64,000 bases of DNA from Bugula neritina (Eukaryota > Bryozoa > Gymnolaemata > Cheilostomatida > Bugulidae). Positions 12,290 through 24,482 of this stretch are shown in pieces (the first letter of the stretch is position 1; every line of letters begins with the position of its first letter). The stretch spans positions 23,400,819 through 23,464,818 of the forward strand of contig OZ037768.1 of the NCBI GenBank assembly GCA_964035545.1. Direction: 5' to 3'. Made by a program: the position numbers and the translations under genes. Below the pieces are notes generated by a model. That model worked only from the letters and a program-made list of their open reading frames with translations. It ran no database searches and was not told the origin of the DNA.

Positions 12290-12790
12290 TCATAAAATGG
12301 CACGATTGGGAAACTAAGAGAGAGTAAATAGATGTCATTGTATAAACAAGCTACTGCTATGGTACCCAGACTGAAGCATAGCTTTAATTTTAGCGAATAT
12401 TTACTTTCTAAGCGTACATATGCGTATTGCCTATAGCAATCAGCTACTTATAGTTGTAACACAAACAGAGTGTATTAAGTTCTTTAGGCTGTTGCCTAGC
12501 AACTTTCAAAGAGTCACAACTCACTATACATAACTTGTTTGTATCCCTGTTATTCAAATTTGTTTTTATATTAAAAAACTACATATCAGTTCTAAAGCGT
12601 AATTGCATGGTTGAGTAGAACAATAAACTGGAATAGCAAAGTATTATAGTACCAGCTTGTAATACAATCCATCACAGGTGTATAAAATATCAATTTATGA
12701 AAGAAGCTTTCTCAATCTCCACCTCACTTCTATATCAAACAGGACTGAAGTTGGAACAGCTGAAGGGACATTTGAAACAAGTCTTATATC
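12290..12790. repeat. Dispersed repeat copy A
   Basis: Sequence beginning TTGGGAAACTAAGAGAGAGT and continuing through CAGGACTGAAGTTGGAACAG recurs in the same orientation at 14,430-14,890 with scattered differences. Non-coding. Either an interspersed element or a local duplication. Confidence 0.8.
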
Positions 12791-13271
12791 AACACATCTT
12801 ATAAGAAAATCGCTAAAGTTAGAATTCAAGTAGACAATGCACACATATAACATTTAAAGAATAAGTGTTAGCAAAATCTGAGGTTATGATATATCTAGAT
12901 TGTAGGCTGTGGACAGCCTTAGTAATCTTGTGCAGTAAAATACTTGCACACAGCTAATAACTTGATGAAAGCATTATTGAGCAATTCTTCACATTCATTA
13001 CTTGATTTGAGCAAACTTCAACTTTTGGTCAAATAATGTGCTGATTTGTGCTAACTAAAGTAAAATTACTCAAATTCATCAAATGGAAGCCAACAATCAT
13101 GCAAAACATTGAGATGTGGCTGTTTTAGTACAGCTCTCACAAGCACAGAGTTCTGCCATTGTGAAGCAGTAACAGGAGTGTGCTGTAATGAACTAACACT
13201 TCTAACAGATGCTGATGGAATTGAGAAAAATGATCGGGATTTTGTGGCATCTGTATGATTATATATGTGAT

Positions 13272-13459
13272 CTATTCCAACTTTAGCTGAGCAATATGCC
13301 CCTGCATCTTTTCTTCATTTGCTATTTGCTGGCAGTAAGCAATATTTTTCTTCATACATCTGTCCAGACAATTTCGAAAGCTGTTTTTGGTTTCTATCCA
13401 CCGTATGTGATTTTTATTGAATAAATTCAAATTTTTGAGCCGAGCAACAGCTGCTTTTT
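13272..13459 (-). other. Possible coding fragment, unknown family
   Basis: A 61-residue open stretch without an ATG reads as an amphipathic, Lys/Arg/Glu-rich helix (VARLKNLNLFNKNHIRWIET, then CLDRCMKKNIAYCQQIANEE) and ends at a stop. A second protein-like piece lies at 13,613-13,810 on the same strand (LPTHVSKKKRYHSLAELG). Composition looks more like real protein than the surrounding noise. No function is recognised; it may be the remnant of a transposon gene. Confidence 0.25.
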
Positions 13460-14429
13460 ACTTTTTTCCCTCTTCATTGGCAAGACACATATTCATTCTA
13501 AAAAGGCACATTTATTGAAATCATAGAATAAATTAATTTTTTTCAACATAATATATACTTTATGCCTACTAGATTATGGTTTGTTCATCATTGGTGGCCA
13601 TCTTGGATTATTTTAAATGCTCAAGGGTGGCAGGTCCACACCCACCTGAAAAGATTTACCTGGACCCTCAAGATAAATAATCAAGAAAGAAAAAAACTTT
13701 ATCCGAGATTGTGACCTAACTCCCAGTTCTGCCAGACTATGATAACGTTTTTTCTTTGAAACATGAGTGGGTAAATTATTTAACTCTTTCACCAGCATAG
13801 TTGACTGCATGTGGTTATGAACACTGTATATATACCTACACTGTCACTTCTATAGGCAGTTTACAAGGACATGACATGACAATATTGAAATCAAAAACAA
13901 GTATAAATACTATATATGCAATTAACTTGTGTTGTTGCATTACACAGTCCTGAAAAACAGGGCAAATGATGATATAAGCTAAGGTAGATTTAATTTTAAT
14001 TTACAAGTAGAACATACGTTATCATGCATTGAATTAAACACCAAGAAGTATTGGGTTATAATAGGGTTTGGGGTTTATAGTATAGTATATTGAATCCATA
14101 AAAAAATGCATTTTATTTTTGTAATTAACAGAATCTATTTTATTTTATTTTTATTCATATAATTATATTTAATTTTGTGAATAATACAACCTTTGTAAAC
14201 TTGCAGGTAATTTACTACACTAAATCAACAAAACTATTCACTACCTGCATTATGGAACTAACTTATTATCACAGCATTCTGTTTTGCCAATGTTAGCTCT
14301 CTGGCTGTAAATGTATTGATTATATATACCTGTTAGTTAAATCTTTCATGGTTTACCAATTCCTATGTTACAAAAAAAACAGTAGCACTGGGATAAAAAC
14401 ATGTAAGCTTGTTTGGTAATAAATAATTG

Positions 14430-14890
14430 ATTGGGAAACTAAGAGAGAGTCAATAGATGCCAAACAAGCTGTTGTTATGGCAACCAGACTGAAGCGTAGC
14501 CATAATTTTAGCTAATATTTACTTTCTAAGTGTACATATGTATATTGCCTAGCAATCAGATATTCATATAGTTGTAACACAAACAGAGTGTGTTAAGTTC
14601 TTTAGGCTGTGGCTTAGCAACTTTCAAAAAGTCACAATTCTCGCTAAATATAATAAGTTCATATGTACCTTTTATATTCAAATTTGTTTTTATATTAAAA
14701 AAACACGAGTCAGTTCTAAAGCGTAAATGTTTGAGTAGAACAATAAACTAGAATAGCAAAGTATTATAGTACCAGCTTGTAATACAATCTGTCGCTGCAT
14801 GATGTATAAAATATCAGTTTATATAAAAGAAGCTTTCTCAATCTTCACCTCACTTCTACACCAAACAGGGCTGAAGTTGGAACAGCTGTT
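14430..14890. repeat. Dispersed repeat copy B
   Basis: Second copy of the repeat at 12,290-12,790, same orientation, with small deletions. The open frame at 14,799-14,987 falls partly inside it and is not considered a gene. Confidence 0.8.
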
Positions 14891-15639
14891 TCCTTCAACA
14901 TTTACAACAAGTTTTAAATCAGTCAAGTGCTTGTACTATTATTCCTGGCTTCCATTAAGGTATTCGTTATATTTTAGTAAAATTTGAATTTTTAGTAAAC
15001 TGTCAAACTTCTATAATTTTTTTTCAGTTTATAATGAATTTGTGAAATATTGGCATAGTGTATCCTTATCCTGTGTTAGTACACTTATATTGGGGAAACA
15101 TTTTAAACAACCTGCCAAGAGCTGAGCCTTATCTGCAGGTGCGAAATTTATTAGCTAATGATATTGCATTCACTTTACTCTATAGGCTTATATTTTTATA
15201 GCTAAGTCATCTCCTCTGCACCGAGAGGACAACTCTAGATAATATAAATGCAAAACATTTTAGCTAGTGCAAGAAGTTTTAATTTAGCCTGTTAAAAATC
15301 AAAAGATTGAATTGACACTAAAAAAGTGAGCTTGCTCTAATAGCAACCTATCAAATAAAACCTCCTGTTATAGTTCAATGATTTAATAATCCAGAAAGTT
15401 CTCCTGTAGGCCTATATTCTATAATTTAGAAGAATTATGCAAAACAGTCATAATTCATAATACTGTATAATATAGTATAATTAAATGACTAATCAATGTA
15501 AAAAAGTATTGTGCAATAATAGATTGCAATAAATTACATGCCATAGTAATAAGTAATTAAAGTGCAGACCAATATCAAAAGCTATACAATATATAATAGT
15601 TTAAATAGAGTAAAATATATTTATTATTTATACTTGTAG
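14891..15639. other. AT-rich spacer upstream of duplicated propeller cassette
   Basis: No B-box or coiled-coil exon like those of the first TRIM-like gene is found here or further upstream. The DNA is AT-rich without recognised features. Confidence 0.5.
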
Positions 15640-17097
15640 AAAAGATGGGAGACGACATACCTATTTCTCTTCAACTCCTTAGAGATCCTGTTCCGTTGCC
15701 TGAAAGGTGCATTTCTGTCTGTAGTTATAAGGGTATTACTTATTTAAGACCAGAAAGTGGCAGTGGGATAATTAGAATAGATGAGCACTATAGTGTTGGC
15801 AAAATCCTCGAAAATGAAATTATTCAATCATTTACAGTGTATAATGATCAAATTTATGCTTTAATCATTAACTCACAAGCGGATTGTGAAGTAAGAGTAT
15901 ATAATCTTGATGGTAGTAGGGTGAACAGGGACACACCGTGGATTCATGCTGCATATAAAGCTGGGTCAAAATGCCAACTCACTATAGTTGATAATGAGGT
16001 TGTCATTCTTAATGTAGCAAAAAAAGAGATTACAACTTATTCTCTTGATGGAGATGTTGTACAGCCTCGGATTTCTTGTCCTCTACCTAGTGAAAACTCT
16101 GCAATATACATATGCGCAGCAGGCAAAAATTGTTTAGCAGTTTCTGATTACGATTCCTCTCAAGTAGTTAAGTTCAACCTGACAACAGAGAATGTCATCA
16201 ACTGGACATGTAAGCCTATCATCCCTCGAGGTGTGACCTACTATAGAGATAGATACCTTCTTGTGACCGACGTGGGCCCTATACCTACTGTCTACATAGG
16301 CCTACTGAAGGTTCAGCCAGGTTAGAAAACAGAACCCTGTGCACTGCATACATGCAAGTGTTGTTATTTTAAAGTTTATCATATATTCTCAATGTTTTGA
16401 CTGCTCAGCTCTACAATGTGTTTTGATCTTTCAAATATTTTCAGCTTTCATATTATATAGACTAGAGAAATTTTTTTACCTTAAGTCTACGTCTACAGAC
16501 TACACTTTATAAAAGCCATCAATAGAGCAGTCAGCCCTCGGCTTGATTGTTGAGTGCTTCTAGTATCTTCAGATGCAGAAAATTTTAATTTCAAGCTCAC
16601 GGGCCAAGCAGTTTATACAATTCTGTGCGTTGTTTCTAAAACAATTAAATTTAACACACCAGAGTGTTTTATACAAAAAAAAGATACAAGAAGTACAGCA
16701 ATCTTACAAAATTTTGCCAAAATCTTACTTAATTAAATTATAAGGGCACTTTCTTAGTACATATATAGCTTCAATTCTTTTTGTGTGAATGAATTTTTTC
16801 CTATGAATGTTTATACAGTTCATACAGAAGACTATGTGCACGTTGATATAATTACATAATACATTGATATAAGGCTACTCTACTGTCTTCTATAATGCGT
16901 TGTCCGCAATATATCTGATTACATCACTTCCTGTTGTAGGTAACCTCTTGTCTCAGATATCAGATGAAGCATATCAACCGACAGGCTATCAAAAAACAGT
17001 GTGTGATCTAACAGTGTCTGGAGACACCTTGATTATGCTCAGATCTGGAGTTAATGACAACAGAGTGCTGTTCTACCAGCTGCCAGCTGAACTATAG
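15640..17097 (+). CDS. Duplicated TRIM-like propeller cassette (5' exons missing)
   Basis: Two exons, 15640-16320 and 16940-17097, correspond to the last two exons of the TRIM-like gene at 1-3.1 kb. Shared landmarks include ISVCSYKG versus SSVCSYGG, GIIRIDE versus GIVRIDE, the NLTTENV strand, LLSQISD and the closing VLFYQL. The same acceptor phase, internal intron phase and donor (GTTAG) are kept, and the frame is intact, with 278 residues from the ATG at 15645. The B-box and coiled-coil exons have no counterpart in the 12 kb upstream. It may be a 5'-truncated paralogue, a gene starting at the ATG just inside the acceptor, or an alternative 3' end for the upstream gene, because exon 5 of that gene (ending at 1620) is in the right phase to splice to 15640. 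Confidence 0.6.
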
Positions 17098-17449
17098 AAA
17101 CAGATAAATATACAAGTAACTATTAAAAGTCATTGCATATTAAACTGAATAAACCTTTCAAGCTCATAGCACATTTTCATTTCTACTCAACTGCCACCAT
17201 TATATTGTCTGGCTTTCAACAGCCGCTGCTGTTTATGAAAATTTTTCTGCATCAAGATTTTCATTAGGAGTTTGAAATTCATTTCGAGTTAAAAAAGTAT
17301 TTTAATACAGTTTGCAGTTCTGTTTACTTACAATGAAAATAGCAGATGACAGTTGAAATATCAGAGTTTATTAGATTATCATCTAACAACATGTTTATGG
17401 TATCTCTTTGTTATCACACATGCTATTTATTGCTTTATATTGTAGAAAA

Positions 17450-18470
17450 AATAAGAGTCGTCCCACCAGACTGAGTTCCAATTACTAGCTATAGGGACGG
17501 CACACTAACGTATCATACTGACAATCAAAGTTCCTCAGCAAGAAACACAAGACTAAGTAGTGTAACACACACAGTATATCAACTGAAGAATATATTTGTG
17601 TTTCCTGTAGAATACACAGAGACTATTTAACAAACACTTTACATCTGTTAATATCAGATATATAGTTATATGTTTATATATCATGTCACACAACCCTCCT
17701 TTACTATAGTATATATTTATACTGTAATAATATTCATCTAGTTATATCCTACAATAGTATATAGCTATTCACTTTATAATAATATGTTATCACATGATGT
17801 GGTGTAATATGTAGTATAATATAATACATAGTATAATATTAAAATTATATGTAGTGTGACATATTAGTATATAGTATAGTATAGTATAAACTAGCTAATA
17901 TTATATAATGATACTTGTTCATTTTTTTTAGTACTTGACTGTATAATTTTCAAAATAAAAAGTTCTTGAAATAGTTTTACCAGATCCTGTCATCTCTTAT
18001 ATAAAATTAATAGTTTATTTGAATCACAATGACATCTTGTACAGACTGACATAATGCTCATCAATGTATGTTATAAATAATCTCACGTAGGTTATGGAAA
18101 TTCTTATGTACCGTCGCAACAGTTATTACAGCGAATAACCAATTTGGTATGCAAATATTATTCATGAAGTTCACCCACTGTTACCATCCAATGCTAATTC
18201 ATAAGTTGTAATTAATATCATAGGTAATTAATGAAAAGCCACATAGCTAGAAAAATATGGTTCAATGTTGGTTCTGTAACAAATTCACTGTGCAATAAGT
18301 AGATGAGGATTTTGTAGTTCAGTGAAGAAACTGACATCAGCTATGTGACTTGTTAACTGTTAGACAGCACCAATCTTATTTATACAGATTAAATACGCCC
18401 CCCTGCAGTTTTTACAATAGCAACTGTAACAACCTATATAGACAATATAATATGTAAAAGTTGGAGTCAG
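17450..18470 (+). repeat. Copy 2 of segmental duplication
   Basis: Matches 3420-4800 downstream of the first TRIM-like gene, in the same orientation, but lacks the 313-base segment found at 4214-4531. Non-coding. Confidence 0.8.
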
Positions 18471-20160
18471 TCATGCATTCATATCACCTCATATAAGTCA
18501 AAAATGTCTGACCTGAAAATGACATTATATAGGTCAAGTATGTCTGACCTTACAGTGACATTTTATAGGTCAATTAAGTGTTCGTTATTTGGTTTGATCA
18601 AAATATTAGCAAAGCGGATAACATTATAAAAAGCTAAGAAGGTGATCATGAGGGAAATATTAGGAAAATAGGCATATTAATCTACTAGCTGGTCTTATTT
18701 GATTTGTAGGACCTCCAGTTTAAATTCTCATCTATTTGTAAACCAAGAAAAAAATTTATTATTCGAGTAATTTGCTGACTTTTTCTTTAATAATATGCAG
18801 TTTTATAAAATTTGAGAGCTATTTTGCTTATTCTTTTATATTTGAATCAATATAATTACAAGCTTCATAGCTTATAGTAACCATTCCCGTTATTTTGCAA
18901 ATTTCACGGCTGCTTTAGATCTCATCATACAGTTTTCAGATTTTGGAGTTGAAACTTTTTGCTTCAAAGGAAAATTACTTTCATTAGCATAAAAAATAGT
19001 AATAACAAGTTTAAGTTCTTGAAAAAGATCATTTATATTAACATTATAATGCAATCGTGCAAATTGATAACTTCATCCAACTAGCTGAAATCATTCTAGA
19101 ATCTGGGATGATTTCAATTCTCTAAACATTTACACAATGTTAGTGAAAACCCAAATGTCATTAACTCTTTGCAATCAGGCTCTAAAATTATAGCATGCGG
19201 GTTTTATTGCTACACAGGAGCAATTCATGTTTCTAAATCTGCCCACTAGACCGCAGCTGATTTCTACATGCTGTGCATTTGTGTTACAAATGGTAAATGA
19301 TTCACACAATATATCTTTTTTGTGGTTTAATAACTTCACTGCCAACACAACTTATAGGATGTGGAAGTCAAATAGAGGACAGAATGATAAATACTGGGTT
19401 TGCAAAAAGTTCAAACCTGTATTTAGTTGCAGTTTTACTTTGTCTTCCAGAATTGAAATGTAAATCACAATCTAAAGTGTATGTAAAAATCAAATTTCAT
19501 TTCGCACGAAAATCAATAGTTGATAATTTGCCACCATTTATTTGAAAAAGTTTTTAACAGTTTAACCTGGTATTGGATCACATTATGCCTTGTCATGAAA
19601 TGCTATCTTTAATAGAAAATGCAAGATTTTAAAGAATATTTTATCAAAATGCGCAGTGCCTTATATAGCCACACATATCCATAAGCATATGCTATATACA
19701 AATATGGGCAGTCTATGTACCACCCAATAGAACTGTTGATAGTGTTCAAAGAATCCAAGTCTAATGTTCAACTATTAACTTTAGATTTATCAAAAAAATT
19801 TCTTCCCTAAACTCGGAAGTAATTTATGCATATTGAGGGGAAAACCGGTTATATTATTTTATAATATTTCAAATGAAGTAATACTAGTACAAGTAACTGC
19901 ATTATACTGAACATCATATACATAAATTATGTGTAACTACAGCTAGTGGCGTACTAGTCAACAAGCTAAGATATGGCTCATGCATCAATTATTGTGGTAG
20001 GGATGTATTCATAGTACATAATACTTATTCTACTACATACAATGCTTAAATTATTTCTATATGCAATGTTATTTGGTTTTTATGAAGCAAAAATTGAAAA
20101 TTCTATACAGTTTCAAACCCAACCAGGGCAATTTCTAAACATAAAACTACTTATAAACTA
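18471..20160. other. AT-rich intergenic DNA
   Basis: A short repeat pair with the core ATGTCTGACCT lies at 18,500-18,570. Overlapping open frames at 19,227-19,545 have no recognisable motif and no splice support. Confidence 0.4.
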
Positions 20161-20186
20161 CAACCTTGCAAACCGCTTAAATAACA

Positions 20187-20310
20187 AAGTGAAATTGCAT
20201 GTTGTACATGGCAAAGTGAAATTGCATGTTGTAGATGGCAAAGTGAAATTGCATGTTGTACATGGCAAAGTGAAACTGCATGCTGTAGATGGCAAAGTGA
20301 AACTGCATGA
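20187..20310 (+). repeat. 27-bp minisatellite readable as KVKLHVVHG units
   Basis: About five copies of a 27-base unit. In the frame starting at 20042 it reads as nine-residue units KVKLHVVHG/KVKLHVVDG after a hydrophobic Met-led start (MLKLFLYAMLFGFYEA). The substitutions are few. Whether this is translated is unknown; it is listed as a repeat. Confidence 0.6.
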
Positions 20311-20414
20311 CTAGAATTTTACTGAAGTGTGCAAATATTTCATTCTTATTTAATTTCAGTTATAATAATAATAAAGCTGTAGCTCCTGGGTTTCGGTGTG
20401 TTAAGGTGAGAGAA

Positions 20415-20562
<148 letters not shown>

Positions 20563-22540
20563 TATTTCTTGAAGAATTTCATGTATAAATCATAATTTCA
20601 CAGTTCCATGATTTCCAATACACTCGTAAATTTGTAATTTTATGCATGGTGTGTGAACCGGCATACCAAACAATTACCAAAATTAAACATAAATAATTTT
20701 AGGAGAAGGAAATGCTTGACAGTACTCTAGTTCTCATGTCATTTAGCTGAGGTGCAACAACTACACCTCATAGCAGTAAGGGACGCTGATGACATAGCCC
20801 TATAGTAGTATTGTAGCCTTATAGCAGTATCAGAGCCCAGGTTGGGAAGTTGTGCAGGCCAGTGTTGGCTCAGTTTACGCACAGTCTGTGGTAGCCCTCA
20901 TGCTATGCTTTCAGGATTATGGTTTTGGTACGTCTACAATAAACAGGATAACAGGTTTCAGTATTTTTGTTTATTATAGTGATTCAAGATACAAATTTTG
21001 ACACTATATAGAAAATATTTACTATAAAAAGCAGCTTTTTTGCAAATGCAAAATATTTTCAAAAATATATTTAAAAAAATATTTTTGAATTTTGTTAACG
21101 AGTGGTATTCAGGATAATATGGCTATAGAAAATGATATAAAAGAATATAAAATAGCATAAGATGTGCAGGCAAAATAATTTATATGTTTTGATCAAAGTT
21201 TTCACTTGCTAATTCTATTCTTATATAGTTGCTGTTCAACTTTTTTTATTTTGTAAAACATGTATATATAGCATAGTTGCATTGCATACTGCAAACTGGG
21301 AAGAGAGAGTTAACATTGTTATTTACAATAAACAGATAAAATAACTAGTACTATGTATGATAAAAGCTCAGTTATGATTGGTTTATGTGAGCTCAGTTAT
21401 AATTGGTCTACTAAAATAAGAGACACAGAATTTAACACTGATATAAACTCAACTATTGATGTGGCTAAATGAAAAGTTTTAGTTGTTAGTGAATGCATTA
21501 TACTCTATTTACTATGGCTACTTTATGTGAGAAAAAAAGCAGCTATAATAGATAATTTTGTAAAGTCAACCAGTTTGGTTTTTGTTTCGTAAGCAAAAAA
21601 TATCAGCGGAAAATGTAATAATTCCTCCGGTTTGGTGAAAATTCAACACAATCTTAGGCATTCTTTGCATTATCTATCATACACTAATCCTTTCCATAAA
21701 ATAGGGACATGCAAACAAAAGAACTTCTGTCAACCCAACGGCTTTCCTATCTAAAGCCGATAAATGTCTGATGAATGAGGAAATAATCGAACTAATGAGT
21801 TTTGGTGTTGATCACAGGTTGGTGCAACAGTCCACCTACGAGCTTGCGGCACTTAATAGATGCCGTTAACTGACATAAAGTATTAGAGGATTAAATAACC
21901 ATTAAAAATTATTACTTTTAAGTAAAGTACAGTAAAATCCTTCAAATTTAAAAATTTTTAACCAAATCTTTTTTTAAATAAAAATAATAAGAGTTGTATC
22001 ATGTCTCAGTTATGTCTAGTCCTGTATTAAAAAGTTTCTCCATACGTTTGTTTATTTCCTGACATTTAGCACATAAATTGTAAAAGTCAATTATAATTTG
22101 TTTTTTATTCCAGTTTGAAGCTGAATTTTTTACTGTACCTGTTTGTGTGCTCACAAGGAAGTGAAACCACATGCAAACTAAACACAGTTGGCTTCAGTTC
22201 GAGGAACTCCACGGCACCAACCAACACTTCAGCCAATCTGATTCACTTCAAACTTGGCAGTCTCTCCACTTCCACATCAATTGCAGACATAAATCACGAT
22301 TTCGTTTTGAACTCAGAAATACATTTTTTTCGACCCACATATTTATTGAAGGCACTATATTTATAGTCAATCAAAGGGTTAGCAAATACGTCTTCGTGAA
22401 AACCAGAAGTCCTGTGAATTTTCAACTGATCTGCTATTTCTGTGACCACTTGCAGACAAAGTTGTCTGACTTATTTGATTGTAATACTGGCTGAACTCAT
22501 CTACACTATAATATAATTCTTAATTGTTTAACTACCATTA
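20563..22540. other. Intergenic DNA, no firm gene
   Basis: Overlapping open frames at 22,115-22,494 lack motifs and splice support. The stretch at 22,180-22,350 is somewhat more GC-rich than its surroundings and may be an interspersed repeat, but no second copy is in the window. Confidence 0.4.
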
Positions 22541-22554
22541 TGTATCTTGTGGTG

Positions 22555-22561
22555 TGTGTGT

Positions 22562-22647
<86 letters not shown>

Positions 22648-22930
22648 GTGTGTGTTGTGTGTGTGGTATGTGTGTGGTATGTGGTGTGTGTGTTGTGTAT
22701 GTTGTGTGTGTGGTATGTGGTGTGTGTGTTGTGTATGTTGTGTGTGTGGTATGTGTGTGGTATGTGGTGTGTGTAGTGTGTGTGGTGTGTGTAGTGTATG
22801 TGTTGTGTGTGTGTAGTGTATGTGTTGTGTGTGTAGTGTATGTTTTGTGTGTGTGTTGTGTATGTGTTGTGTGTGTGGTATGTGTAGTGTATGTGGTGTG
22901 TGGTGTGTGTGTGTTTCTGTGTGTGTGAGA
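22555..22930. repeat. (GT)n microsatellite grading into a TGTGTGGTATG minisatellite
   Basis: Pure GT for about 90 bases, then variant units such as GTGGTATGTG and GTAGTGTATG to about 22,930. Long Cys/Val or His/Thr frames across it are artefacts. Confidence 0.95.
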
Positions 22931-24130
22931 ACATTTTAGCTACTATTACAACAACTATACTATATACACAGCTGAAGTAACTAGGTATTTAAAGGTCAAT
23001 CTCTATCAAGGTCATTATGCAGTTGCTTCAAAAAATAATTTGAAACATGAAATACCCATCTTTATATCGGAGAGTTTTTTTAAATCAGGCCCTTTAGAGT
23101 CAAAGGTGAATCATTGAAACTATTGTCAAAATCTGTTTGATTCGGGTTTCCAGCCACTTACTTTTGACGAGTTATTTTTAGGAAAATCAGTCACTTTCTA
23201 CTGACAGAATAGTTGGTACCGGGATGAACATTGTTTTGAAATCATGACACGTAAGTGCTAAGCACTCGTATACATGACAGCTCATACCTTTGTCTTTCTA
23301 GACAGGAAAAGAAACTTTCTAAACTTGAGGGGAGATTCTAACTTACCAACCACTTCTATTGTTCCTCATCACATTCGAAAGATCTGCTTAACGAATTTCA
23401 TCGTTATTTTAATGGCTCCAATCTGCTGAATATAGCTTTTCTTTTGCGTTGAATAATGATTATGTCATACAGCATGCATTCTATTATAATATTTAGCTTT
23501 ATTTGGCTACCAACGCTGTAAGGCTTTCATGACTGCACTCTGCATATTACATATCTATACACAACAGAATATTGAAATGGAAAGGAAAAATTGGTAACTA
23601 ATGCAAATATCTAGCTCAATAATATCTTTGCTTATGTATTATTAGGTTATATAGAACATATATTTGCAGAATATGAAAACTACTTTAGTTGAAAGATAGA
23701 GAGTCTCATTCTTTCGCACAGGAGAACTTTTAGAAGATCTCCGTGTCTTTTTTTCTAATTAAAAATGCTTGTGATTCACCAACATTATGCAAAACCTGCC
23801 AACTAATAAAACTCGCCATAAAAACTCTATTAAGTTGAAAAAATTAAAATAATTTACGAGATAATCTGGTACTGGCGTTACTCGAGTCACCATGACAACG
23901 ACCTATTTATAGTTGATCCGCGATGATTAACTGTCAATCAACTTGACTGATGACTTTCGTGTCACACTTAGCTCTCTCTCCGTCTTTAAAAATACATAAT
24001 CTGAATCAGTGAAGGTTTAAAGGAGGTTAGACTAAGAATTTTAGCTGTGAGTCATTATAATTTAGTTTGAACTGGCTGAGCCGCCCTCAAACTTATATGA
24101 ACTGAGAGACAATCACAGGCTATGATGTAG
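22931..24130. other. Intergenic DNA upstream of Gly/Asn-rich gene
   Basis: No exon recognised. The proximal part presumably contains upstream control DNA of the gene beginning near 24,175. Confidence 0.4.
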
Positions 24131-24143
24131 GTGCAGTAGTCTG

Positions 24144-24150
24144 TATAAAA
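24144..24150 (+). promoter_or_regulatory. TATA box of the Gly/Asn-rich gene
   Basis: TATAAAA about 30 bases before a short presumed non-coding exon 1 (about 24,175-24,214) that ends at a perfect donor GTAAGC. A strong TATA promoter with a short leader exon is typical of highly expressed, tissue-specific secreted-protein genes. Confidence 0.6.
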
Positions 24151-24482
24151 GAGACTGACTTCAAGTTTTCCATCATTCCCTTCTACAGGATCACATTGCA
24201 CACTTCTTCTGCAGGTAAGCTTTACATACTGAAATAATTTATTATGCTTTTTATTCCAATATTTTACATGTAAATTTATGCTTAAAGTACATTAATTATT
24301 ATATATATACTATATTATATTTTTTAAATATTTTTTTCTATAAAACAATTTTACAAGTTTATAATGTTTTTCTCCACGTATCATTTTATATGTTAAGTTA
24401 CTTTATTTTAAAATGGTATTTTGTAATGTTTAGTGAAATGTTTTTGTTTGACAGTTGGTGTTGAAAAGACTCTATAGAAATC

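Noticed and set aside
19227-19545. Two overlapping open frames of about 80 residues
   Set aside because: No motif, no homologous neighbour exon and no plausible splice sites; average for AT-rich noise.
22506-22934. Long open frames of Cys/Val (+) and His/Thr/Tyr (-)
   Set aside because: They are all translations of a GT/CA repeat that is open in several frames at once.
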